Positions 18,356-27,111 of a stretch of DNA of 64,000 bases are shown here, in pieces. Positions within the stretch are counted from its first letter, which is position 1, and each line of letters starts with the position of its first letter. Source of the DNA: JBBQFI01 sp038237805 (GTDB lineage Bacteria; Verrucomicrobiota; Verrucomicrobiia; Chthoniobacterales; UBA10450). The DNA lies in NCBI GenBank assembly GCA_038237805.1, contig JBBRYI010000006.1, positions 1 to 64,000 of the forward strand. The letters run 5' to 3'. The position numbers and the translations under genes were made by a program. The notes below the pieces were generated by a model, which searched no databases, was not told where the DNA came from, and saw nothing but the letters and a program-made list of their open reading frames with translations.

Positions 18356-19009
18356 ATGACTCCTCATCGCGTCATCGCCATCGATGGGCCGGCGGCGTCG
18401 GGAAAAAGCAGCGTTGCGCGCGAACTGGCTCGTCGTCTTGGTTTCGCTTACGTCAATTCCGGTGCGATTTACCGCGCCGCTACCTGGCACGCGCTCGAGC
18501 GTGGGATCGACCTCGCTCATGCAGATGCAATTACGCGCCTGATAGAAACCGCTCCCTTCGTCTGCGATCTGAAAGAAAACGAATCGCGCATCAGGATAGC
18601 TGGAGTCGATCCTACAAATTTTCTGCGTGACGATCGTGTCAACAACGGGGTTTCACTTGTAAGCAGTGTCCCGCGCGTGCGCGAGATTCTGGTGAAGATG
18701 ATGCGTGATTGCGCGGCGAACCACGATGTCGTCATGGAAGGGCGCGACATCGGCTCGGTCGTTTTTCCGGATACGCCCTATAAGTTTTACATCGACGCGT
18801 CGCCCGAGATCCGCTCACAGCGCCGCGCGGCGGAAGGTCAACGCGATCAGATCGCCGCGCGCGATCGCGCCGATTCCTCGCGCCGTGCCTCGCCTCTTAT
18901 TATTGCGGACGACGCGCATGTCATCGATAGCTCGCATCTCACGATCGACGGCGTGGTCGGCGAAATCATCGGGCAACTAAAGCGGAAGGGGATTGGGGAT
19001 ATTGAATGA
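18356..19009 (+). CDS. cmk: Cytidylate kinase
   Basis: Phosphorylates CMP/dCMP with ATP. 217 residues, normal for bacterial Cmk. P-loop IDGPAASGKSSVAREL near residue 10, SGAIYRAATWHAL, then EGRDIGSVVFPD and the lid region RSQRRAAEG. Start: ATG at 18356; a TTG four codons upstream is less likely. aroA-cmk adjacency is common in bacteria. The stop lies inside the inverted repeat at 19001-19080. Confidence 0.95.
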   Translation: MTPHRVIAIDGPAASGKSSVARELARRLGFAYVNSGAIYRAATWHALERGIDLAHADAITRLIETAPFVCDLKENESRIRIAGVDPTNFLRDDRVNNGVSLVSSVPRVREILVKMMRDCAANHDVVMEGRDIGSVVFPDTPYKFYIDASPEIRSQRRAAEGQRDQIAARDRADSSRRASPLIIADDAHVIDSSHLTIDGVVGEIIGQLKRKGIGDIE

Positions 19010-19080
19010 GTGAGCGAGTGAGTGATCGGGCGATTCGACATAAAATCATTCACTCATTGACTCGCTCAATCACTCAATGA
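19001..19080. repeat. Inverted repeat of GAGT/GAGC-like tetranucleotides
   Basis: The left arm (19001-19026) reads like ATTGAATGAGTGAGCGAGTG; the right arm (about 19045-19080) like CACTCATTGACTCGCTCAAT. They can pair into a long imperfect hairpin overlapping the cmk stop and ending 4 bp before plsC. It has a low-complexity, period-4 look unlike the other palindromic elements here. Confidence 0.65.
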
Positions 19081-19084
19081 CTTC

Positions 19085-19705
19085 ATGAACCCTTATTACT
19101 GGACGATTTACACACTCGCGAAGTTGGTTTCGCGGTTGTTCTTCCGCTTTCGCGTGCTGCATCGGGAGCGTTTGATTCACGAAGGCCCGGTCCTTTTCGC
19201 CATGAATCATCAAAGTTATTTAGATCCACCTTTCGCCGGCTCGGCTTGCAATCGAGATATTTATTACCTCGCGCGCAAGTCGCTGCTCAAAGGCAAATTC
19301 TTCGGATGGCTGTTGCCGAAGTTAAATGTCATTCCGGTCGATCAGGAAGGTGGCGATCGCAGCGCGCTCAAAGCGCTCATTCGAATTTTGCGTTCCGGAA
19401 ATGGCGCGCTCGTTTTTCCAGAGGGCAGCCGCACACTCGATGGAAATTTACAACCGGCATTGCCTGGTGTGGGATTCGTCATTGCGAAAACGCGTGCGCC
19501 AGTTGTGCCGATGCGAATTTTTGGCGCGCACGAAGCTCTGCCGCGCGGCGGTGGGAAACTGCGTTTTCATCCGATCACAGTTGTCATCGGCGAACCAATT
19601 CACTTTTCAGAAGCGGACTTGCAACCTCCCGGCAAAGAACTTTACCAGCGGTTAAGTGATCGCGTCATGAATGCGATCGCGGCCTTACAATTGGAGCCAA
19701 GATGA
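19085..19705 (+). CDS. plsC: 1-acyl-sn-glycerol-3-phosphate acyltransferase
   Basis: Acylates lysophosphatidate in phospholipid synthesis at the inner membrane face. 206 residues, with NHQSYLDPPF (HX4D motif) near residue 40 and VFPEGSRTLDGNL near 115 (glycerol-phosphate site). A hydrophobic N-terminus gives membrane association. Probably in one operon with aroA-cmk, an arrangement seen in several bacteria. The stop overlaps the next start (ATGA). Confidence 0.93.
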   Translation: MNPYYWTIYTLAKLVSRLFFRFRVLHRERLIHEGPVLFAMNHQSYLDPPFAGSACNRDIYYLARKSLLKGKFFGWLLPKLNVIPVDQEGGDRSALKALIRILRSGNGALVFPEGSRTLDGNLQPALPGVGFVIAKTRAPVVPMRIFGAHEALPRGGGKLRFHPITVVIGEPIHFSEADLQPPGKELYQRLSDRVMNAIAALQLEPR

Positions 19706-19878
19706 ATTCGCCTACACCGGAACGCGTACCGTCGCGTGGCCTCGTCGTGATCGCAGCCATTCTGATCGCGCTCGCGCTCATTGCCCTTTACGCGAACGTG
19801 CAGAAATCACGGCGCGATAAAATCGAAACGGTAAAGGTCACGCCAGTCGCGACACCGACACCTTCAGCTAGTCCCTAA
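19702..19878 (+). CDS. Small single-pass membrane protein (58 residues)
   Basis: ATG at 19702 overlaps the plsC stop by 4 bp, so it looks translationally coupled. The protein starts MNSPTPERVPSRG, then has one membrane segment (LVVIAAILIALALIALYANV), a basic QKSRRDK stretch and a Thr/Pro-rich tail ending TPTPSASP. Orientation by the positive-inside rule is ambiguous. The TAA stop (19876-19878) lies inside a CCTAACGA motif. Not recognised; coupling to plsC is the main argument that it is real. Confidence 0.6.
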   Translation: MNSPTPERVPSRGLVVIAAILIALALIALYANVQKSRRDKIETVKVTPVATPTPSASP

Positions 19879-20020
19879 CGAGTAAAAAAGAAGCCCGCCA
19901 CGGATACACGGGCGAAAGGCGAGCCCGTTCACTCGCAAGAATACTTAACGAGAAAAAGCAATCCACTTCGCACGTGCTTGCCGTTTCTTTTGGACACAAG
20001 TAACGAAGGAAAATCAAAGT

Positions 20021-21202
20021 ATGAAAGCACTTGTCTGGCACGGTAAGGGAGATGTTCGCTGCGATAATGTTCCCGATCCGACGATCGAAGATCCGCGGGA
20101 TGTCATTGTAAAAATTACTTCAACAGCCATCTGCGGATCGGATTTGCATCTTTACGATGGCTATATGCCGATGATGGAAGAAGGCGACATTCTCGGGCAC
20201 GAGCCGATGGGAGAAGTGGTCGAAGTCGGAAGCAACGTCAAAAAGCTAAAAGTAGGCGACCGCGTAGTGGTCCCGTTCACAATCGCGTGCGGAGCGTGTT
20301 TCTTCTGCAGGAAGGAACTTTATTCGTGTTGCGATACGACGAATCGCGATGCGGAAAAAGCGGCCAAGATGATGGGCCATGCGCCCGCTGGCTTGTTCGG
20401 TTACTCGCACCTCACCGGTCATTATCCGGGAGGTCAGGCGGATTATCTGCGCGTACCACATGCGGACGTGAGCCCGCTCAAAATCGAGAATGACTCGTTA
20501 ACCGACGAACAGGTGCTTTTTCTATCGGACATTTTTCCGACCGGTTACATGGCGGCGGAGAATGCGGAAATCGAACCAGGCGACACGGTCGCGGTGTGGG
20601 GATGCGGTCCGGTCGGACAATTCGCAATCCAAAGCGCGTGGATGTTTGGTGCGGGTCGCGTCATCGCGATCGATCGTGTGCCGGAACGTTTGCGCATGGC
20701 GGAAGAGAAGGGAAAAGCGAAAGTCATCAACTTCGAAAAAATCGAAGGCGGCGTTTACGATCGGTTGCAGGAAATGACGAAAGGCCGCGGGCCCGATCGT
20801 TGTATTGATGCGGTCGGCGCTGAAGCACACGGCTCCGGCGCGTTCGATGCCGTCATGGACAAAGCAAAGGCGGCAGTTTTCCTGGCGACCGATCGTGCGC
20901 ATGTTTTGCGAGAAGCGATCATGTGTTGCCGTAAAGGCGGCACGGTTTCGCTTCCTGGTGTGTATGTCGGATTCGTCGATAAAGTGCCGATGGGCGCGGC
21001 GATGAACAAAGGTTTGACGATGAAGATGGGGCAAACGCACGTTGCGCGTTATCACAAAAAGCTTTTGGAACGAATCGAAGCCAGCGAGATCGATCCATCA
21101 TTTGTTATTACCCATAACCGGCCGCTCGCAGAAGGACCGGGGCTTTACAAAACGTTTCGCGACAAAGAAGACGGCTGCATCAAAGTCGTTCTAAAACCCT
21201 GA
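20021..21202 (+). CDS. Zinc-dependent alcohol dehydrogenase (glutathione-independent formaldehyde dehydrogenase-like)
   Basis: A 393-residue medium-chain dehydrogenase. Catalytic zinc ligands in TAICGSDLHLYDGY near residue 38 and GHEPMGEV; structural zinc cysteines in CGACFFCRKELYSCC near 90. The Rossmann NAD site is VWGCGPVGQFAIQSA near 190. The long insert and C-terminus resemble the formaldehyde dehydrogenase-like subfamily; the exact aldehyde or alcohol is uncertain. AAGGA lies 12 bp before the ATG. Single-gene unit, with 142 bp upstream holding one CCTAACGA motif. Confidence 0.9.
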   Translation: MKALVWHGKGDVRCDNVPDPTIEDPRDVIVKITSTAICGSDLHLYDGYMPMMEEGDILGHEPMGEVVEVGSNVKKLKVGDRVVVPFTIACGACFFCRKELYSCCDTTNRDAEKAAKMMGHAPAGLFGYSHLTGHYPGGQADYLRVPHADVSPLKIENDSLTDEQVLFLSDIFPTGYMAAENAEIEPGDTVAVWGCGPVGQFAIQSAWMFGAGRVIAIDRVPERLRMAEEKGKAKVINFEKIEGGVYDRLQEMTKGRGPDRCIDAVGAEAHGSGAFDAVMDKAKAAVFLATDRAHVLREAIMCCRKGGTVSLPGVYVGFVDKVPMGAAMNKGLTMKMGQTHVARYHKKLLERIEASEIDPSFVITHNRPLAEGPGLYKTFRDKEDGCIKVVLKP

Positions 21203-21618
21203 AAACTTTCGCGTCTCACGATTCGGCAATGGCCAAACAAATTCCTTTTTAGCTCGAGCTGTCATCGCAGCAGGCGATCGAATTCCGCGCGGATAGCGTG
21301 GTAACAATTCGCAACTCGCCTTCTCAAGGCCTTTTCAATTGCGAATAGTGACGCGGCGGTTCGTAGAGAGAAATTCCCGGACCGAGCCGAACATCGTTCA
21401 TTCCGTTGCGCAAACGATTAAGGCTTGACGACGGCAAACGCTTTAAAACGTAATTTCGAAATTTCCTCTTGTGGTGAGTGTTCTTCAAAATAGTTTGCCT
21501 CTTCGTCGCCATTTGCTGTGCCCAAGGGCATCGCGCTATTCAATTCCATAAACTCTCGTGATGGCGCGATAGAAGCTTTGCTTCGAATAACGGGGAACTA
21601 ATGAGGTCTAATGCAACG
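21203..21618. other. Gene-poor interval
   Basis: About 416 bp between the dehydrogenase and the YXWXG lipoprotein gene. A minus-strand frame of 62 codons (21324-21512) encodes a basic peptide without recognisable features; I do not call it a gene. No palindromic element or CCTAACGA motif is seen here. Confidence 0.5.
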
Positions 21619-23421
21619 ATGAAAAAGTTTTGTGCTCTCGGAATCGCAATCGCTCTCGCGTTTTTTATGTCCTGCGGAAAGCAGCAGACTGAAGCGGAGA
21701 GAAACGCAGAGATTGAGCGCCAGGTCCAGGAGCGAGTCGCGGCGGAACGCCAGACCGATGAACAGCAGAAGCTCGCGCAGCGTGAAGCCGATCTCAAAGC
21801 GCGCGAAGACGCGTTGGCGCAGAAGGCACAGGAGCCAGCACAGACTGCGACACCGCAGATGCGCGGGAGCGACATCCAACAGCGCGAGGTGACAGAGGCC
21901 CGACAAAGCGTCGAGGCCGACGGCGGAGAAGCCGCAAGCTACGACACTTTCTACACGAAGTTGGAACCGTACGGCGCCTGGCGGGAAACTTCCGATTACG
22001 GTTACGTTTTTCAGCCTAACGAGTCGGGTCGTTCACGAAACTGGCGTCCTTACACAAACGGTCACTGGGTTTATACCGATGCGGGCTGGACCTGGTATTC
22101 GGAGGAACCATTCGGCTGGGCCACCTATCATTACGGACGCTGGACGCGCTTGCGCAATGTCGGCTGGGTTTGGGTCCCGGGCGACGAATGGGCGCCGGCC
22201 TGGGTCTCGTGGCGCAAGAGCGACGAGTATGTTGGCTGGGCTCCGCTTCCGCCGGAAGCGCGTTTCGATCGTAGCCGAGGCATCCATACTCGGGCCGACA
22301 ATGATTATGATCTCGGTCCTGAACAATACGCTTTTGTTCCAACGAATGATTTTGGCGATCAGAGGATCGAGCGCACAATTGTTCCGGTCGAGCGGAACGT
22401 CACGATCGTCAATGAAACGACTAACGTGACCAACATCACGTATAATAATACCACGATCGTAAATCAGGGTCCGAATTACGAAGAGCTCCGTCAGCGGACT
22501 CGGCAACCGATTCAACGCTTGCGGCTCGAGCGCCGCCAGCGCTTCGCGCGCGAAAATCCCCAGGCGATCGTGCGCGGCGAGGTGATCGAGATGTCAGCGC
22601 CCGCGATCGCGCCGGCGCAACAAACAGGGCGGCCGCGCGTCGTGAAAGAAAAAATTGCGCAAGCCGTGGTTGATCGCGATTGGACTGAGGTTCGCGACAA
22701 GAAAGCTGCCGAAAAAGCGCGCGCGAAAATGAAAGCGGAAGCGACTCCACCCTCCGGTGCACAACCGCCAAAGGTCGCGCCGCCGCAAATTCAGCAGACG
22801 CCCGAGCCGGCTCAGGCAGAAGCTACGCCCGTCCGAAACCTTCCGCAGCGCGCGAAAATGTTGAAGCCCACTCCACCAGCGCTTCCTACTGCCACACCGA
22901 TTACCTCACCGACTCCGGCTCCGGCGCGACCGCGACAGGAAACAAAAGACGCGGAACGCCAGAAGAGGGAAGCAGAACGGGCGCAGAAAGAAAAAATGCA
23001 TGCCGATGAGAAAGCGGCTCAGCAGCGAAAGGTGGGAGAACAGCGCAAAGCGAAGACGGTGAAGAATCAGCCGCCATCGCCCACGCCCGCGGTTTCCATT
23101 TCTCCGCGTGTGACGCCGGTTGCAAAACCGTTGCCCAAAGCAACCGTTGCGAAACCTCCGCCCGCAATTCCCGCGGCGCCGCGAACGACACCCCTTGTGA
23201 AGCCGCCTGCAATTTCCGCGGCGCCGCGAATGACTCCCGTTGTGAAGCCGCCGCCCACACGAACGCCACCCGCTTCTGCGAAGAAGCCGGTGTCGCCGGC
23301 GCCGAGTTTGACCCCAGCGAATCCAGCTTCAAATGACATCAAGAAGGGCGACGGAGATAAAAGAAAGAACAAGCGGAATCGCGAAAGTCCCAGCCCGTCT
23401 CCTACCGCTTCGGCGCAGTAG
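21619..23421 (+). CDS. YXWXG (DUF6600-like) lipoprotein with coiled coil and Pro-rich tail
   Basis: 600 residues from the ATG at 21619, which starts a lipoprotein signal (MKKFCALGIAIALAFFMSC, Cys19). Residues about 25-80 form a charged, Gln/Glu-rich coiled coil. About 105-215 carry the Tyr/Trp-rich YXWXG-type repeats (YGAWRETSDYGYVF, GHWVYTDAGWTWYSEEPFGW, YVGWAPLPPEA). From about 345 the chain is Lys/Pro/Ala-rich with near-repeats such as APRTTPLVKPP and APRMTPVVKPP. Likely lipid-anchored and extended through the periplasm. Function unknown. One CCTAACGA motif encodes PNES within the Trp-rich domain. Confidence 0.85.
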   Translation: MKKFCALGIAIALAFFMSCGKQQTEAERNAEIERQVQERVAAERQTDEQQKLAQREADLKAREDALAQKAQEPAQTATPQMRGSDIQQREVTEARQSVEADGGEAASYDTFYTKLEPYGAWRETSDYGYVFQPNESGRSRNWRPYTNGHWVYTDAGWTWYSEEPFGWATYHYGRWTRLRNVGWVWVPGDEWAPAWVSWRKSDEYVGWAPLPPEARFDRSRGIHTRADNDYDLGPEQYAFVPTNDFGDQRIERTIVPVERNVTIVNETTNVTNITYNNTTIVNQGPNYEELRQRTRQPIQRLRLERRQRFARENPQAIVRGEVIEMSAPAIAPAQQTGRPRVVKEKIAQAVVDRDWTEVRDKKAAEKARAKMKAEATPPSGAQPPKVAPPQIQQTPEPAQAEATPVRNLPQRAKMLKPTPPALPTATPITSPTPAPARPRQETKDAERQKREAERAQKEKMHADEKAAQQRKVGEQRKAKTVKNQPPSPTPAVSISPRVTPVAKPLPKATVAKPPPAIPAAPRTTPLVKPPAISAAPRMTPVVKPPPTRTPPASAKKPVSPAPSLTPANPASNDIKKGDGDKRKNKRNRESPSPSPTASAQ

Positions 23422-23463
23422 CGTTTCGCTAATCTCGAATGCGGCGACGACGAAGAAGCACCA

Positions 23464-26286
23464 TCATTTTGCAGCTTCAAGCGGGCCGCGTTGTTCGGCC
23501 AAACTCCGCGCGTAGGCGAGCGTATCGATCGCATCGACATTTTTGTCGCGTCGAATTGCTTTGATGCGCGGAAAACGCAGCGCCAAACCACTCGCGTGAC
23601 GCGAGCTCGGTTGCACGGAATCGAATGCGACTTCGAGGACTACATTGGGTTTCACTTCGCGATAACGTCCGCGATCCACGATTGTATTTTGTTTGAAGTG
23701 CTCCGTCAGGTCCGCAATTTCGACATCCGTTAGGCCGTTGTAGGCTTTGCCAATCGGCAGCAGTTCGCCACTGGCTTCATCCCGCACCGCAAAGGTGTAG
23801 TCACTCAAAACGTGATTACGTTTTCCATATCCAAGCTCCGCCGCGACCACCACGACATCGAGCGTGGCCAGCTCTTTCTTAAGTTTAAACCAAAACATCC
23901 CTCGGCGTCCCGGTGAGTAAAAACTTTCCGGATCTTTGATCATGAGACCTTCGTTCGATCGGCGCCGCGCACTTTGGAACGCCTGTTCGATTTCGGCTGC
24001 GGAATGTGCCGGAAAAACTTCTGCGATTTGAAATTGCGGGGGCAGTTTCAATCCGCGCAAAAGCTCGCGTCGCTCGCGTAGCGGTGTTTTTAAGAGAGAG
24101 CGTCCATTCAACCAAAGAAGATCGAAGGCAACGAAAACGACGGGAACATCCGCGGAAGTGGCCGCGAACAAATCCGCACCTTCATTCTTTCGACCAAGAC
24201 GTTTTTGCAGATCGAAAAATGTAAGTGTTTTTCCGTGTTCGAATGCCATCATCTCACCGTCGAGAATCACTTCGTCGGGGAATTTTCGCGCCTGATCGGC
24301 AATTTCGATGAATTGATCGGTCATGCGGCGCAGATCGCGCGAAAAAATTTCCACGCGATTCACTCCACGATGCAATTGCGCGCGAATCCCATCGAATTTG
24401 TCTTCGACGTAAACTGTAGGTGCTGGAGCTGTCGCCCCCATTGTAGCTGCCGCCGTCTCGGCGGCAGACAGCAAGGATTCTACGTTTTCGCGCCGGCCGC
24501 CAGGGAGGGCGGCAGCTACAACGGACGAATCCACCACGTCGTTGCAAAACCGTTGCCAAATCGCCTCGGCCCTCGGCTCCGGACTTGCGAGCATGCTTTT
24601 GATTGGACGGAAAAGCGAAAGCTCGGCCCGTTGCAATTCGTTACGGGAGGCGAGCGAAGCTGTTTGCCCGATGTCGCCGAGAAGCATGTTTGCTTCCTTC
24701 ACTTCATCGAGCGGCGCATCGAATGCGGCTGCTGTCGCTTCTTCGACCAAACCTTCGCGCAATCCAATGCGCAGATCTCCGGTCAAAATTTTCACGACGT
24801 ATTCCGCTTCGCGGGCGGAAAGTTTGGCGAAGCGCGCGTGTAGAAGTTCTGCTTTGTTGAGCGGTCCTCGCGTCTTCTGCAGCTCTTCGAAAAATGTGCG
24901 CGACTCGACGATTCCAAAAGGTTCTGGTGATGTTCGGCGCTCGAGAGCTTCGAACGCAGTTTTCCCGGCGTCGCCGTGACTGCTCGCGATGCGGCGAAAT
25001 TCCGCTTCGCTCAGTTTGCTCGCTGTTATAAGCGCGCGGAAAATCACGGACCATCCGACCTGCAAGGTCCGCAGATCGCTTTGCGGAAAAGGCTTACCCG
25101 TAAAATAAATCGTCGCGATCGGTAGTTGTTCGTTAGGTAATACGCGCAGGTATTCGGAAAGTAAGCGTACCTTCTCGAGTTTTGCCGGCGTTGCGGCGAT
25201 CGTTTCACCGACGTCCGCGAAAGCGGCGAATTCTGAAGATGTAGCGGCGGCCGTGCCCGCCGCACCGTTTGGTTTCGCGGGCGACACGCCCGCCTCTACA
25301 GCGCGGAATGTTCCGAGCGTCAGCTCCATTTGGTTCTGCGCGCTCAACGCCCAGGCTTCGTAACCGCGATCGCGCAAATCGCGCGCAAATTCCGCCGCAA
25401 ATCCGTGCAGGGTGAGCACGCGCTTCGGTTGCACGAGTTCAACGTAGCGCAGCAGATCGTTGTAATCGGCGTGATCGGAAAGCGGGAAAGCGGCGTCGAC
25501 TTGATAGCGGTAAACGGCGTTCGGTTCCACCGCCCAACCGCTGATCATGGCGACACGTTTGCGCGGAATTTTTTCCAGTATGCGCGAGCGATTGGCGCTT
25601 GGTGGACAAATCAAAACTTTGCCGGCAACTTCATTCGCTTTGTAGCGTTCGTATTCGCAAAACGATTGGCCGAATTGTTCGTAGATGCGCGTCATTTGAT
25701 AGACGGAACCGTGCAGCATGGGCGTGAGACCCGCGCCGGCGAGCGCGCACAAAATCTCCTGCGCTTTGCCTAACGAGTAGCCAAGCAGGATAGGAACCGC
25801 ATCCTCCTCCAGCGCTTCGCGACAAAAAGCGACAATCTGCTGAATCACCTGCTCGGTGGGGGGAAGCCGATAACGGGGCAAGCCGTAGGTTGTTTCCATG
25901 ATCAAGGTGTCGGCCTGTCGCCATTCTGCGGGCTCTGCAGATTTTCCGTGACGCAGCTTGAAATCGCCGGTGTAGAGCAGCGATTCGGTGTCCGTTTGCA
26001 GAAAAAATTGCGCCGATCCAAAGATGTGGCCGGCCGGGAGTAGCATCAAATCGAGACCGCGCACGGTAACCGATTCGCCGAAGGCAACGACGTGTTCGTT
26101 TCTTTTTCCAGGCAAACGCGCCTGCATCAAACGCGCGGTGCGCTCCGAAACAATGATCTCGTCATGCGCCGCGATGTGATCGCTATGCGCGTGCGAAACG
26201 AAAGCGAACGGCTTTGCATCCCATGGATCGAGCCAGAGATTTTGGTCCGGCAAAAGAATACCGCGTTCGTAACGAACATTGATCAC
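23464..26286 (-). CDS. Exonuclease (metallo-beta-lactamase/beta-CASP) - ATP-dependent DNA ligase fusion
   Basis: About 940 residues. The N-terminal third is a beta-CASP nuclease (FVSHAHSDHIAAHDE, LLPAGHIFGSAQF, LSDHADYNDLL). This matches the DNA-ligase-associated exonuclease family normally encoded next to, not fused with, the ligase. From about residue 365 follows a ligase: helical N-terminal domain, nucleotidyl motif I VEDKFDGIRAQLHR with the AMP-accepting Lys, VILDGEMMAF, EGLMIKD, FWFKLKK. Together they suggest end processing and sealing in DNA repair. The GTG at 26286 starts the nuclease well; the frame is open to 26454. Two palindromic elements lie in frame, at 25238-25301 exactly between the two enzymes and at 24441-24522 before motif I. 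Confidence 0.9.
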   Translation of the reverse strand: MINVRYERGILLPDQNLWLDPWDAKPFAFVSHAHSDHIAAHDEIIVSERTARLMQARLPGKRNEHVVAFGESVTVRGLDLMLLPAGHIFGSAQFFLQTDTESLLYTGDFKLRHGKSAEPAEWRQADTLIMETTYGLPRYRLPPTEQVIQQIVAFCREALEEDAVPILLGYSLGKAQEILCALAGAGLTPMLHGSVYQMTRIYEQFGQSFCEYERYKANEVAGKVLICPPSANRSRILEKIPRKRVAMISGWAVEPNAVYRYQVDAAFPLSDHADYNDLLRYVELVQPKRVLTLHGFAAEFARDLRDRGYEAWALSAQNQMELTLGTFRAVEAGVSPAKPNGAAGTAAATSSEFAAFADVGETIAATPAKLEKVRLLSEYLRVLPNEQLPIATIYFTGKPFPQSDLRTLQVGWSVIFRALITASKLSEAEFRRIASSHGDAGKTAFEALERRTSPEPFGIVESRTFFEELQKTRGPLNKAELLHARFAKLSAREAEYVVKILTGDLRIGLREGLVEEATAAAFDAPLDEVKEANMLLGDIGQTASLASRNELQRAELSLFRPIKSMLASPEPRAEAIWQRFCNDVVDSSVVAAALPGGRRENVESLLSAAETAAATMGATAPAPTVYVEDKFDGIRAQLHRGVNRVEIFSRDLRRMTDQFIEIADQARKFPDEVILDGEMMAFEHGKTLTFFDLQKRLGRKNEGADLFAATSADVPVVFVAFDLLWLNGRSLLKTPLRERRELLRGLKLPPQFQIAEVFPAHSAAEIEQAFQSARRRSNEGLMIKDPESFYSPGRRGMFWFKLKKELATLDVVVVAAELGYGKRNHVLSDYTFAVRDEASGELLPIGKAYNGLTDVEIADLTEHFKQNTIVDRGRYREVKPNVVLEVAFDSVQPSSRHASGLALRFPRIKAIRRDKNVDAIDTLAYARSLAEQRGPLEAAK
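24441..24522. repeat. In-frame palindromic element in the ligase domain
   Basis: Arms TTGTAGCTGCCGCCGTCTCG and GGGAGGGCGGCAGCTACAA border the element. It is translated as an Ala/Gly-rich insert (VVAAALPGGRRENVES, LLSAAETAAATMG) just upstream of ligase motif I. It has the same terminal TGTAGC...GCTACA design as the element in ftsK. Confidence 0.75.
25238..25301. repeat. In-frame palindromic element at the nuclease-ligase junction
   Basis: GATGTAGCGGCGG at one end and GCCCGCCTCTACA at the other; translated as VEAGVSPAKPNGAAGTAAAT. It lies between the last nuclease block and the first ligase helix, forming the linker of the fusion. Closely similar to the intergenic element at 33621-33688. Confidence 0.8.
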
Positions 26287-26400
26287 ACAAGAAAATAGCG
26301 TACGCCTCCGGCTTGCGAATGGAGAAATTGCACCGGAGATGCTCGCGACACTCTGCAGGTTGCATTGACATACCATGCAAGAACCGGTTTCATTCTCCGG

Positions 26401-26967
26401 ATGAAAAGTGTCGTCGGCCTGGTCGCGCTCTTTCTCTGCGCGGCCGCAGCACATGCCGCGGATGAAGCGAAGGTTTTGGCGAAAGTCGATCCGCTGCCGC
26501 TTGCTCTAAGCAACGATTTCGAATTTCGCAAAACCAAACTCTTCTCGCAGGGCCGGTCGACTGTCTTAGCGACGGCCAAGGCAAATAAAAAATTTAGCGG
26601 CACCGGGGGCAATCGCGCCACTGCGGCGGTAGCGGAAGCTGCGATTAATTTCGAGTCGAAGTATCGTCTTTTCGGCGCAGTCACAGCGCTCGATGAAAAA
26701 GAACGTTCCGGGAATTATTTCGACTTTTTCTGGATCGCCAAACGTAATGCCGATGTCACTGTGCGTCTGGAATATCGACAGGAACAGCTGCGTTCATTCA
26801 CTCAGGCCCGCGAGATTCATTATCCAAACGCGCGGGGCCATCATAAGAGCGAGTTCGCCATTGTGGGCGACGATTTTTTAGACGACGGCCGAGTTACTGC
26901 CTGGCGTTGTCTGCTGGTCGAGAACGGTCGCATTGTGGCGGAAAACAAGTCGTATCTCTGGAGATAG
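26401..26967 (+). CDS. Exported protein of unknown function
   Basis: 188 residues from the ATG at 26401, which gives a signal peptide (MKSVVGLVALFLCAAAAHA). An in-frame start at 26365 would add 12 unlikely residues. The mature domain has alternating hydrophobic/charged strands (YFDFFWIAKRNADVTVRLEY, WRCLLVENGRIVAENKSYLW) suggesting a beta-rich periplasmic fold. Not recognised. Divergent from the ligase gene with a 114-bp gap. Confidence 0.75.
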   Translation: MKSVVGLVALFLCAAAAHAADEAKVLAKVDPLPLALSNDFEFRKTKLFSQGRSTVLATAKANKKFSGTGGNRATAAVAEAAINFESKYRLFGAVTALDEKERSGNYFDFFWIAKRNADVTVRLEYRQEQLRSFTQAREIHYPNARGHHKSEFAIVGDDFLDDGRVTAWRCLLVENGRIVAENKSYLWR

Positions 26968-27070
26968 AAAGGTGCAGCTTTTTGTTTTCGTGAGCCATAA
27001 AGCGACGATAACATGGTCAACCGCACGCGTTTGTCGAGGCGTGGAAGATGCTTAGGTAATACGACGAGGT

Positions 27071-27098
27071 TTGACACCCTCTGGCTCGATCTTATATT
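27071..27098 (+). promoter_or_regulatory. Sigma70-like promoter for the STAS-PP2C genes
   Basis: TTGACA at 27071-27076, a 16-bp spacer, TATATT at 27093-27098. Transcription would start about 6-8 bp downstream, leaving only a few bases before the GTG start at 27112, so the transcript may be nearly leaderless. Confidence 0.65.
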
Positions 27099-27111
27099 TT
27101 CATAATCAGTC

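Noticed and set aside
21324..21512. Minus-strand 62-codon frame in a gene-poor interval
   Set aside because: No signal, domain or coupling; length compatible with chance.
23100..23300. Repeated proline-rich units in the YXWXG lipoprotein, at first taken for a CRISPR-like array
   Set aside because: Units are few, imperfect and in frame; no regular spacers. No CRISPR array is visible anywhere in the window.
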